From Mycoplana azooxidifex (GTDB lineage: Bacteria > Pseudomonadota > Alphaproteobacteria > Rhizobiales > Rhizobiaceae), in the NCBI RefSeq assembly GCF_014196765.1, contig NZ_JACIEE010000001.1, forward strand, positions 496,001-560,000: a stretch of DNA of 64,000 bases. Direction: 5' to 3'. Shown here in pieces: positions 10,169 to 18,007 of the stretch. The notes below the pieces were generated by a model. The model searched no databases. It had not been told where the DNA came from and saw nothing but the letters and a program-made list of their open reading frames with translations. Positions within the stretch are counted from its first letter, which is position 1; the number at the start of each line of letters is the position of its first letter. Made by a program: the position numbers and the translations under genes.

Positions 10169-10987
10169 ATGTGCGACGCTTGTGTGATTGAATCCGTCAA
10201 GAAGAACATGCTTTCCAGGCGCAACCTGTTTCGCGCCGCAGCTGCCGGAGCCGCCACGGCCGCCGTGGCAGCCACCGGCGCCCTCAGCCCGGCGCTCGCC
10301 GCCGCCCCGACCGGGGCGACGGACCTGACCCACGAACTCTACGAGGAATTTCCGACCTATTTCGGCCCGCAGCAGTTCTTCCGCGAGCAGAAATTCAACT
10401 TCAAGGAGCACACGTTCAACCTCTTCGAGCTGCGCTATAGCGAACACACCGGCACGCATCTGGACGCGCCGCTGCATTTTTCGGCCGACGGCCTGTCGGT
10501 CGCGGAAATCCCGGTCGAGAATCTGGTCGTTCCGCTGGTGATCATCGACATTCGCGAACGGGCGGCGGCCGACCCGGACGCGCAACTGACGCCCGACGAT
10601 ATCAAGGTCTGGACGGCCGCCAACGGCGACATCCCGGACAATGCCTGCGTCGCCCTGAACTCCGGCTGGTCGCAGCATCTCGGCACCGACAAATTCCGCA
10701 ATGCGGATGCGGACGGCAAGATGCACTTCCCCGGCTTCCACGCCGAGGCGGTCGAGGCCCTGCTCCAGACGAAGGCGGCCGGAATCGCCGTCGATACGCT
10801 ATCGCTCGACTACGGCCTTTCGCCGGACTTCGCCGCCCACAACATCTGGCTTCCGGCCGGCCGCTGGGGCCTCGAAGCCATCGCCAATCTCGACAATCTG
10901 CCGACCAAGGGGGCAACGCTCGTGGTCGGCGCGCCGAAGATCCGCGGCGGCACGGGCGGTCCATCGCGCGTGATCGCCCTTGTCTGA
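10169..10987 (+). CDS. Tat-exported cyclase family protein (kynurenine formamidase-like fold)
   Basis: A 272-residue member of the cyclase family (PF04199, metal-dependent hydrolases that include bacterial kynurenine formamidase). The N-terminus is unusual: MCDACVIESVKKN, with a CxxC, precedes a twin-arginine signal SRRNLF and a long Ala-rich hydrophobic stretch ending at ALAAA, so the mature enzyme should be folded in the cytoplasm with its metal and exported by Tat. The family metal-binding motif HTGTHLDAPLHF is present at about residue 94, and the Asp/His region continues with DTLSLDYG. The ATG at 10169 is preceded by AAGGGGA. It precedes a carboxymuconolactone decarboxylase-like gene by 87 bases. 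The substrate is unknown. Confidence 0.85.
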   Translation: MCDACVIESVKKNMLSRRNLFRAAAAGAATAAVAATGALSPALAAAPTGATDLTHELYEEFPTYFGPQQFFREQKFNFKEHTFNLFELRYSEHTGTHLDAPLHFSADGLSVAEIPVENLVVPLVIIDIRERAAADPDAQLTPDDIKVWTAANGDIPDNACVALNSGWSQHLGTDKFRNADADGKMHFPGFHAEAVEALLQTKAAGIAVDTLSLDYGLSPDFAAHNIWLPAGRWGLEAIANLDNLPTKGATLVVGAPKIRGGTGGPSRVIALV

Positions 10988-11074
10988 TTGCCCGCTCTGA
11001 GGCCTGCCAAGGCCGGCGGCCATCGTCGCCGGTCCAATCCGCATCAGAAGCCCGTATCAAAAGGAAGCGACGCC

Positions 11075-11482
11075 ATGAGCACCGTCAAGCCCGCAGCCGA
11101 CCTGGAGGCCGATCCGCGCGTGAAGGCCGTCTTCGACGACATCCGCGCCACGCGGAAGTCCGACTTCATCAACAACATGTGGCTCTATCTCGCCTTCGAC
11201 CCGACGCTGTTGGAAAGCACCTGGCGCGACGTCAAGGCGATCATGGCGACGCCGTCCGAGCTCGATCCGCTGGTCAAGGAGATGCTCTACATCGCCGTCT
11301 CGGCCACGAACGGCTGCAGCTACTGCGTCCATTCGCACACGGCGGCGGCGAAGGCCAAGGGCATGAGCGAGACCCAGCACGCCGAGCTTCTCTCGATCAT
11401 CTCGCTTGCCGCGAGGACCAACCAGCTCGCGACCGCCCTGCAGGTCCCCGTCGACGCTGCCTTCTACGCCGACCGCAGCTAG
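11075..11482 (+). CDS. Carboxymuconolactone decarboxylase / AhpD-like protein
   Basis: A 135-residue all-helical protein of the CMD/AhpD family. The redox motif CSYCVHSH at about residue 80 is the CxxC with downstream His of the AhpD type (peroxidase/reductase), which is different from true carboxymuconolactone decarboxylases. It therefore probably has peroxidase or redox activity rather than a role in beta-ketoadipate catabolism. The ATG has AAGGA about 8 bases upstream. It lies 87 bases after the Tat-exported cyclase gene in the same direction and may form a two-gene unit. Cellular location should be cytoplasmic since no signal is seen. Confidence 0.85.
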   Translation: MSTVKPAADLEADPRVKAVFDDIRATRKSDFINNMWLYLAFDPTLLESTWRDVKAIMATPSELDPLVKEMLYIAVSATNGCSYCVHSHTAAAKAKGMSETQHAELLSIISLAARTNQLATALQVPVDAAFYADRS

Positions 11483-11704
11483 CCGCAAGTCCGATCTTCA
11501 AGGTACGCCCCGGCCGGAGCGTTGCCGAAGCGCACCACCGGCGCGCCGACATGCGCGGTCGGCCGGCCTGCGCGGGACGCGTCTCTTGAAGGAGCGGCGT
11601 TCGCCGTGACAAAGATGTGATCGCAGTCCCGTCTTGCGCTCGCGCTTAGAATTTCGTTACGGATTCCGTCCTCAGGCCAACCCTCCCTCGAAAGACCGCA
11701 TTCA

Positions 11705-12391
11705 ATGACGCTCACCTCCCGGAGATCGTTCCTACTGGCAGCAGCCTCCATGGCGCTGGCAAGCTGCTCCACGTCCGTGCCCGGCCGTTACGCGCCCGTA
11801 CCGGTCGCCCCCCGCCGTCCGATCGAACCGCCCACGCTTGCCGAGCTGGAGGTCATGTATGGCCCCGTCGAGGACGGCGGCTTCCTGATCCCGGCCATCC
11901 CCTTCCAGGAGATCGATCCGCAGTTCTATCGCCAGCGCGTCCTCGATCCGACCGGCGAGCCGGCCGGAACGGTGGTAGTGGATACGCCGAAGCGCTTCCT
12001 CTACGTCATCGAGCCGGGCGGGACGGCGATGCGCTACGGCGTCGGTATCGGCCGCGAGGGCTTTGCCTGGCAGGGTCAGGGCATCATCCACTGGCGCCAG
12101 GCCTGGCCGCGCTGGAAGCCGCCGAACGAAATGGTCGCCCGCCAGCCGGAGCTTGCGAAATACTCCATCGAGAACGGCGGCATGGAGCCGGGCCTGAAGA
12201 ACCCGCTCGGTGCGCGCGCGCTCTATATCTTCCAGAACGGCCAGGACACGCTCTACCGCCTGCACGGCAACCCGGAATGGCGCTCGATCGGCAAGGCGGT
12301 CTCGTCCGGCTGCGTGCGCCTGATGAACCAGGACGTGATCGATCTCTACAGCCGCGTGAAGTACCACGCGCCGATCGTCGTCTACCAGTAG
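11705..12391 (+). CDS. L,D-transpeptidase, probable Tat lipoprotein
   Basis: A 228-residue YkuD-domain (ErfK/YbiS/YcfS) protein. The N-terminus combines a twin-arginine motif (SRRSFL, residues 5-10) with a lipobox LASC (Cys21), so it looks like a Tat-exported lipoprotein. The catalytic signature HGNPEWRSIG...SSGCVRLMN lies at about residues 188-210, with the nucleophilic Cys at about 204 and its partner His. L,D-transpeptidases make 3-3 peptidoglycan crosslinks or attach proteins to peptidoglycan in the periplasm. Rhizobiales depend heavily on 3-3 crosslinks and carry many paralogs. The Shine-Dalgarno is weak. No operon partner is visible. Confidence 0.9.
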   Translation: MTLTSRRSFLLAAASMALASCSTSVPGRYAPVPVAPRRPIEPPTLAELEVMYGPVEDGGFLIPAIPFQEIDPQFYRQRVLDPTGEPAGTVVVDTPKRFLYVIEPGGTAMRYGVGIGREGFAWQGQGIIHWRQAWPRWKPPNEMVARQPELAKYSIENGGMEPGLKNPLGARALYIFQNGQDTLYRLHGNPEWRSIGKAVSSGCVRLMNQDVIDLYSRVKYHAPIVVYQ

Positions 12392-12410
12392 GCGGCCCGA
12401 TTTCCTCCGA

Positions 12411-12441
12411 TCCGGTCGCCCCGCAAGCTGTGGCGACCGGA
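12411..12441. repeat. Inverted repeat (10-bp stem) between L,D-transpeptidase and helicase
   Basis: TCCGGTCGCC and its exact complement GGCGACCGGA flank an 11-base loop just after the transpeptidase gene. It can form a stable hairpin and may end that transcript, but there is no T-run on either strand, so a Rho-independent terminator is not certain. Confidence 0.4.
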
Positions 12442-12496
12442 ATAAAAGAGGAACGCGCAACTGGCCTTTCGGTCCCGAATCACTACATTGGGCCGC

Positions 12497-15148
12497 ATGA
12501 TGAGCGGTTACGACGACATTCCCTTCTTCGACGACGACGATCCGGCGCTGAAGAAGACCCCTGCCCCCGGCCCGAGGTCTCCGGCAGTTCCCTCCGCGGC
12601 CGGGTCTGGTTCGACAGCTGGCTCGACTGGCGGCATCGCCGCGCGCGCCATGGCCGCCCGCGATGCGCACCGCACGCCCGACTATCTCTCCGGCCTCAAC
12701 CCCGAGCAGCGCGAGGCTGTCGAAACGCTCGACGGCCCGGTTCTGGTGCTCGCCGGCGCCGGCACCGGCAAGACGCGGGTGCTGACGACCCGCATCGCCC
12801 ATATCCTTAGCCTCGGTCGCGCCTATCCCTCGCAGATCCTCGCCGTCACCTTCACCAACAAGGCGGCACGCGAGATGAAGGAGCGCATCGGCCTGCTCGT
12901 CGGCGGCGCCGTCGAGGGCATGCCCTGGCTCGGCACCTTCCACTCGATCGGCGTCAAGCTTCTCCGCCGCCATGCCGAGCTCGTCGGCCTGAGATCGGAC
13001 TTCACCATCCTCGACACCGACGATGTCGTCCGCCTGATCAAGCAGATCATCCAGGCCGAGGGGCTGGACGACAAGCGCTGGCCGGCCAAGCAATTCGCCG
13101 GCATGATCGACACCTGGAAGAACAAGGCCCTCGACCCGGCCCAGATTCCCGAAGGCGACGCCCGCGCCTTTGCCAACGGCAAGGGCCGCGAACTCTACGC
13201 CGCCTACCAGAACCGCCTGAAGACGCTGAACGCCTGCGACTTCGGCGACCTCCTGCTGCACCCGATCCGCATCCTGCGCACCAACCCGGATATCCTCAAG
13301 GACTACCACCAGAAGTTCCGCTACATCCTGGTCGACGAGTACCAGGACACCAACACCGCCCAGTACATGTGGCTGAGGCTCCTGGCGCAGCGGTCGGGCC
13401 GTCGCCCGATCTCCCCCCTTGAGGGGGAGATGCCCGGCAGGGCAGAGGGGGGTATCCCCTCTGACGCCGGAGCCAGAACGCCCCCCTCTGTCGGCTCTGC
13501 CGACATCTCCCCCTCAAGGGGGGAGATAGGCAGCGGCACGGTCAACATCTGCTGCGTCGGCGACGACGACCAGTCGATCTATGGCTGGCGCGGGGCGGAG
13601 GTGGACAACATCCTGCGCTTCGAGAAGGACTTCCCCGGCGCAAAGGTCATCAAGCTGGAGCGCAACTACCGCTCCACCGCCCATATCCTGGGCGCCGCCG
13701 GTCACCTGATCGCCCATAACGAGGGCCGCCTCGGCAAGACGCTGTTTACCGACCGCCACGATCCGGAGGACGGCAAGGTCGTCGTCCATGCGGCCTGGGA
13801 TTCAGAAGAGGAAGCCCGTGCCGTGGGCGAGACAATCGAGAGCCTGCAGCGGCCCGACCGCAACGGCAAGCGCCACAATCTCAATGACATGGCGATCCTG
13901 GTGCGCGCCTCCTTCCAGATGCGCGAGTTCGAGGACCGCTTCGTCACCCTCGGCCTCAACTACCGCGTCATCGGCGGCCCCCGCTTCTACGAGCGGCTCG
14001 AGATCCGCGATGCCATGGCCTATTTCCGCATGGTCTGCCAGCCGGCCGACGACCTCGCCTTCGAGCGCATCGTCAACACCCCCAAGCGCGGCCTCGGCGA
14101 CACCACCATCCGCAACCTGCACGACTATGCCCGCGCCCGCGATATCCCGATGCTGGCGGCGGCAAGCGACATCGTCGAGACCGACGAATTGAAGCCGAAG
14201 GCACGCAAGGCGCTGTTCGACGTCGTCGCCGACTTCAAGCGCTGGTCGGCGCTCCTGGAGACGACGCCGCATACCGAACTCGCCGAGCAGATCCTCGACG
14301 AGAGCGGCTATACGGCGATGTGGCAGAACGACAAGTCCGCCGAGGCGCCGGGCCGGCTGGAAAACCTGAAGGAACTGATCCGCTCGATGGAGCAGTTCGA
14401 AAGCATGCGCGGCTTCCTCGAGCACGTCTCGCTGGTCATGGACGCCGAGACCAACGAGAACCTCGACGCCGTCTCGATCATGACCTTGCATTCGGCCAAG
14501 GGCCTGGAGTTCGAGACCGTGTTCCTGCCCGGCTGGGAGGAAGGCCTGTTCCCGCACCAGCGCGCGCTGGACGAAGGCGGACGCGCGGGCCTCGAGGAAG
14601 AGCGCCGCCTCGCCTATGTCGGCCTCACCCGCGCCAAGCGCAACTGCCACATCTGGTTCGTCTCCAACCGCCGCATCCATGGCCTGTGGCAGTCGACCAT
14701 GCCGTCACGCTTCCTCGACGAACTGCCCGAGAACCACGTCGAGGTGGCAGAGACCGAGCAGTCCTACGGCGGCTACGGACGCGGCGGCTACGGCCAGTCC
14801 CGCTTCGACAAGCAGGAGCCGTTCCAGAACGCCTACGCCACCCCCGGCTGGCGCCGCGCGCAGCAGAACAAGACCGACGCCACCCGCGACAACTGGGGCA
14901 GCCGCTCCGGCCACGCCGTCGAGCGCATCGGCTACGGCGAAAGCGGCCCGCGGGCGCGCACCATCGAGGGCGAACTGGTCGCCAAGTCGACAACCACCGA
15001 ACCCTCGCGCTTCGCCATCGGCGACCGCGTCTTCCACCTCAAGTTCGGCAACGGCAACATCGCCGCGATCGAAGGCAACAAGCTGACGATCGACTTCGAC
15101 CGCGCCGGCCAGAAGAAGGTCCTCGACGGGTTCGTGGAGAGGGTGTGA
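12497..15148 (+). CDS. uvrD: UvrD/PcrA-type SF1 DNA helicase with an in-frame repeat insertion
   Basis: An 883-residue ATP-dependent 3'-5' DNA helicase used in excision and mismatch repair and in clearing replication forks. Motifs in order: Q-motif LNPEQREAV, Walker A GAGTGKT (about residue 89), motif Ia TFTNKAAREM, motif II VDEYQDTN (about 284), motif III GDDDQSIYGWRG, motif IV ERNYRS, motif V TLHSAKGLEFE and motif VI YVGLTRAK. The C-terminus ends with the PcrA-like Tudor-type segment DRVFHLKFGNG. About 45 codons between motif II and motif III (near residues 303-348) are a translated palindromic repeat that keeps the frame (separate entry). ATG at 12497 or 12500 are both possible starts. There is a Gly/Tyr-rich linker near residue 760. 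Assignment sure; uvrD versus pcrA naming is a convention. Confidence 0.95.
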   Translation: MMSGYDDIPFFDDDDPALKKTPAPGPRSPAVPSAAGSGSTAGSTGGIAARAMAARDAHRTPDYLSGLNPEQREAVETLDGPVLVLAGAGTGKTRVLTTRIAHILSLGRAYPSQILAVTFTNKAAREMKERIGLLVGGAVEGMPWLGTFHSIGVKLLRRHAELVGLRSDFTILDTDDVVRLIKQIIQAEGLDDKRWPAKQFAGMIDTWKNKALDPAQIPEGDARAFANGKGRELYAAYQNRLKTLNACDFGDLLLHPIRILRTNPDILKDYHQKFRYILVDEYQDTNTAQYMWLRLLAQRSGRRPISPLEGEMPGRAEGGIPSDAGARTPPSVGSADISPSRGEIGSGTVNICCVGDDDQSIYGWRGAEVDNILRFEKDFPGAKVIKLERNYRSTAHILGAAGHLIAHNEGRLGKTLFTDRHDPEDGKVVVHAAWDSEEEARAVGETIESLQRPDRNGKRHNLNDMAILVRASFQMREFEDRFVTLGLNYRVIGGPRFYERLEIRDAMAYFRMVCQPADDLAFERIVNTPKRGLGDTTIRNLHDYARARDIPMLAAASDIVETDELKPKARKALFDVVADFKRWSALLETTPHTELAEQILDESGYTAMWQNDKSAEAPGRLENLKELIRSMEQFESMRGFLEHVSLVMDAETNENLDAVSIMTLHSAKGLEFETVFLPGWEEGLFPHQRALDEGGRAGLEEERRLAYVGLTRAKRNCHIWFVSNRRIHGLWQSTMPSRFLDELPENHVEVAETEQSYGGYGRGGYGQSRFDKQEPFQNAYATPGWRRAQQNKTDATRDNWGSRSGHAVERIGYGESGPRARTIEGELVAKSTTTEPSRFAIGDRVFHLKFGNGNIAAIEGNKLTIDFDRAGQKKVLDGFVERV
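13409..13527. repeat. Palindromic repeat element inside helicase coding sequence
   Basis: A 119-base element whose ends are a perfect 23-base inverted repeat: left arm 13409-13431, right arm 13505-13527, each containing CTCCCCCCTTGAGGGGGAG or its complement. Imperfect pairing continues inward (GGCAGAGGGGGG at left, CCCCCCTCTG at right) to give arms of about 45 bases. It has the look of the dispersed palindromic elements common in Rhizobiales intergenic regions (RIME-like). Here it sits within an open frame, has no stop codon in that frame, and is read as roughly 40 residues rich in Pro, Gly, Ser and Glu (begins ISPLEGEMPGR). Confidence 0.85.
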
Positions 15149-15318
15149 AGCCATCGGTGCGGCGCGGTCCGGAATAGCCGATTGCCGGCCGCCGGCCGCA
15201 AAAGCAGCACCCCGCTTCGATCGTGATTGGACATCCGCGCCCGGTGGAGTCACCCTTCCATGGAGGGGCTGCATGAGCATTGGGGGAAGGAACATCCATC
15301 CTCAAATGGGAGTCCAAG

Positions 15319-15753
15319 ATGAAGCATCAAACAGTAGAACAACTGCGGCTTGTTGCAGAAGTCGAGACCTTTCCGGCTCAGACACTGACGCGCACCGAGC
15401 GCCTCGAACGCTGGGCGGAACTCCTTGAGAAGAACCCGCATTGGCACTTGTCGACGCTGCGCCAGACGGAGCACCAGTCGCCGGGCGTCCGCAACGCCAT
15501 GCGCGGCGACGGCTCGCCGATCTCGGTGGCCTTCGCCGATCCGGTGCTGCGGACGGCCGGGCTGGCCGACGACACCTATGGCGAGGCGAGGCGGTTCTTC
15601 GAACTGTCCGACGACGAACTGCATGAGGTCATCTGCTATTGCCACTACGGATCGGCCGTGAGCGCCGGAACGGCAGCGGCACAGATCCGGGCCGTGCTGG
15701 CACCGAAGCCTCCGGGCTTCTTTGCCGTGCTGCGCCGGCTGTTCATGGCATAG
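15319..15753 (+). CDS. Conserved-looking hypothetical protein
   Basis: A 144-residue soluble protein with no signal or membrane segment. It contains an N-terminal helix with LTRTERLERWAELLE, a central segment SVAFADPVLR, and a CYCHYG motif at about residue 104 that could bind metal or iron, though only two Cys and one His are clustered. The C-terminus is hydrophobic/basic (FFAVLRRLF). The ATG at 15319 has GGGAG about 7 bases upstream. I do not recognise a family; I recall nothing that would justify a function. It stands alone between the helicase and a minus-strand gene. Confidence 0.7.
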   Translation: MKHQTVEQLRLVAEVETFPAQTLTRTERLERWAELLEKNPHWHLSTLRQTEHQSPGVRNAMRGDGSPISVAFADPVLRTAGLADDTYGEARRFFELSDDELHEVICYCHYGSAVSAGTAAAQIRAVLAPKPPGFFAVLRRLFMA

Positions 15754-16021
15754 CGCCCTCATCGTCCGGACGCAGACAGGCAGGTCCGGATACGGGATCG
15801 CATGCGGGCACGCGACCTGCGCAGGCAGGTCCGTGCGCGGCGCTGCACGTGCGGGCGCTTTCAACGCGTGAGCGTCGCCGGGAGAACGCTACGAGCCAAA
15901 AATTCCGCCGGTCGGCGACGTCCAGCCGGCGGCGGTCCTTGTCGTCCCTTCTCGTCGAAAAAAGCTGGAGTACGCGTCGCCTGGCCGAGGCGCCACTGCA
16001 AGGCGAACGCCTCCGGCGGCC

Positions 16022-17218
16022 TCAGATCCGCTTGCCGAACAGCGAAGCCAGCTTCGAGCTGCCGATGCTGGGGACGACCACGAGCGTGTCGATCTCGCCC
16101 CGCTTGAAGGCGGAGAGGAAGCGCGGATAGTTCCTGAACGCCACGCAGCCGTGCGAATTGCCGTTCGGGCCGAGCAGGTAGGAATGCGTCAAAAGGCCTG
16201 TTCGGCCGAGCGGATGCCGGCCATCGACCGACGTCATGCGCAAGGCCTCCACGCCGTGGAACCGCTTCTCGCGCATGGTCAGCTTGAAGGTCCCGGGCGG
16301 CGTCGGGCCGCGCATCTGCATATGCGCGTAACGCGGGTTGTCGCGCATCTTGCCGATGCCCGAGTGGGCCTCGAGTCTTTCACCGTTCGGCAAGTGCACG
16401 ATCCCGGCAGAGATGTCGTAGTAGGCGGTGCGCCCCCTCGCCTTCCGGCCGAAGTCGCCGAACAGGCCGGGCCGCGTCTCGCGCACCTCGTCGTCGTCCT
16501 TGAGCTGCGAGGGGCTGGCATAGGCAAGCTCTCTGGCAGCGGCGGGCTTGGCGGCCTTGCGATCCGTCTCCGCGTCGTCGACCTTCGCCAACCGCCGCGG
16601 CCGGGTCTCCGGCAGCGGGATCGTGTCCGGCAGGCCGAGTTCGGCCGCCTCTTCGGGCAGGACCAGATTGAAAGGCTTGTCCAACGCCTGGCGCGCTGTG
16701 CCCGGATCGACCAGCGCCGAGACCATGGAAGGCTGCACGACCACATTTGCCGCAGCCACGGTACCGGCCATGGTGCTGGCCTCGGCCCGCGAGGAGCCGG
16801 CCAGCGCATAGGCCTTCGCCGTCCTCGCCGTCTCACGCTCGATCTTCGCCGCAGCGAGGACGGCGCGTCTGTCGTAGTGGTCCTTGATGACCGCGACCGT
16901 GAGGCCGGCGGGCCAGAGTTGGTCGGCCGGCGTCTTCGACAGCCGGGAGAATTTCTTCACGCGGATATTGCGCTCGACCGGCGCCTTGTGCACCGGCTTC
17001 TGCATGTCGAGGGATGCCTGCAGCCGCCCCTGCTTGGCGGCAGCGGCCGGGGAGGCCGCGGTCTGGACCGTGGCGAGCGCACCGGCGACCCAGACGCCGG
17101 CCGCGACCGAAAGGCAGGCGGCGAGCGCTGCGACGAGCATGCCGCGCGTGGTCTTGAAAAAGGAGCGTCCCCGGGAACGGGAAGGAATTTCACCGCACGC
17201 AACGACAAATGACGCCAT
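16022..17218 (-). CDS. DUF2778 (Tlde1-like) domain protein, membrane-anchored
   Basis: A 398-residue protein with a membrane segment at about residues 27-50, a long low-complexity periplasmic linker (about 55-265), and a C-terminal DUF2778 domain (about 270-395). That domain carries GIVHLPNGERLEAHSG, GPTPPGTF and the active-site-like motif GPNGNSHGCVAF with a conserved Cys. DUF2778 is related to the L,D-transpeptidase fold, and a characterised relative (Tlde1) is a type VI effector acting on peptidoglycan tetrapeptides. Nothing here suggests type VI secretion: there is an N-terminal anchor and no adjacent immunity gene. A role in the cell's own envelope remodelling is the simpler reading. Start chosen at ATG 17218. 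Confidence 0.85.
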   Translation of the reverse strand: MASFVVACGEIPSRSRGRSFFKTTRGMLVAALAACLSVAAGVWVAGALATVQTAASPAAAAKQGRLQASLDMQKPVHKAPVERNIRVKKFSRLSKTPADQLWPAGLTVAVIKDHYDRRAVLAAAKIERETARTAKAYALAGSSRAEASTMAGTVAAANVVVQPSMVSALVDPGTARQALDKPFNLVLPEEAAELGLPDTIPLPETRPRRLAKVDDAETDRKAAKPAAARELAYASPSQLKDDDEVRETRPGLFGDFGRKARGRTAYYDISAGIVHLPNGERLEAHSGIGKMRDNPRYAHMQMRGPTPPGTFKLTMREKRFHGVEALRMTSVDGRHPLGRTGLLTHSYLLGPNGNSHGCVAFRNYPRFLSAFKRGEIDTLVVVPSIGSSKLASLFGKRI

Positions 17219-17694
17219 GATACCCGTTACCCAAGCTACTGGTTACTCGATCCGGCGCCAATCATACGGATTGTCGCCGGGACCGGCCCGATGGCGTCGC
17301 AGCGCCGTCTTTCTCGGCGCCCCGTGCCATGCACGCTGGTCGAAACAATGACCGAAATGCTGTCAAACTATGGTAAGCAAATCCTTTACGGCGTTTCAGA
17401 AAACGCGGGGAACGCGGCTGACAAGCCTGCTGGAGGACCAGAATCGTCCAGCGTTTTCAACGGCATTCGCAAAAACAAACGCCGTCGAAAATTTTCCGGA
17501 GGGAAGCGCAAACAGGGCGCATTCGGGGGCGATGAATTACTTTATCTGCTAACGAAAGGAGAACGGACGAAACGGGGCGGAGCCGGCCCCGTTGGCCAGC
17601 ATGCGGCGGCCGAAACGCCACACGCGCGCGAACAATGTTCGCGCGATCTTGTCGCTCGACAGGCTGCCGGGTCCGATCCGGCCGTATCGGTGTC
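17219..17694. other. Gene-poor 476-base spacer with an inverted repeat
   Basis: No open frame here has a good ribosome site or family-like sequence. The right part holds a perfect 9-base inverted repeat CGCGCGAAC-AAT-GTTCGCGCG at 17625-17645, and a weaker hairpin ACGGGGC/GCCCCGT at 17572-17592. Either could terminate the leftward DUF1059 gene or serve as an operator. The left part must hold the promoter of the DUF2778 gene. Confidence 0.5.
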
Positions 17695-17898
17695 TCAGGC
17701 TGCCTTCATTGGTGGCATTCCGTCATGGACGGCCTTGCGGATCTCGGCGCGGAAGGCCGGCGTATCGTGCTCGCCGTGGATGGACACCGCGTGTAGCACG
17801 GCGGCGTCGACCAGTTCTTCCTCGCTGTCGGCGGAGATGGCGATCGTGCACTTCATCTCGCTCGGAAATTCCCGGCAGTCGATGTATCTGCGACCCAT
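17695..17898 (-). CDS. DUF1059 domain small protein
   Basis: A 67-residue protein matching the DUF1059 pattern: MGRRYIDCREFPS start, CTIAISADSEEEL in the middle and a C-terminal helix ending HDGMPPMKAA. The start codon is the ATG at 17898 with GGGAGGG just upstream. DUF1059 proteins are small, soluble and of unknown function, often conserved across proteobacteria and archaea. It is transcribed alone and downstream (leftward) there is a perfect inverted repeat that may end its transcript. Confidence 0.8.
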   Translation of the reverse strand: MGRRYIDCREFPSEMKCTIAISADSEEELVDAAVLHAVSIHGEHDTPAFRAEIRKAVHDGMPPMKAA

Positions 17899-18007
17899 GG
17901 ATCCCTCCCGATGCCCGGCGGCCGGGATGCGGCCGCGAAACGACGAGGATACGTCCGCCCCGCGCATTGGACAAATCACAATGCCCGACGCCTCGCGCCC
18001 CCGAGGT

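Noticed and set aside
13409-13527. Repeat in the helicase as a frameshift or pseudogene signal
   Set aside because: The frame stays open through the repeat and all helicase motifs on both sides are in one frame, so the gene looks intact.
17370-17552. 60-codon plus-strand frame in the gene-free spacer
   Set aside because: No ribosome site, no domain and mixed composition; nothing supports translation.
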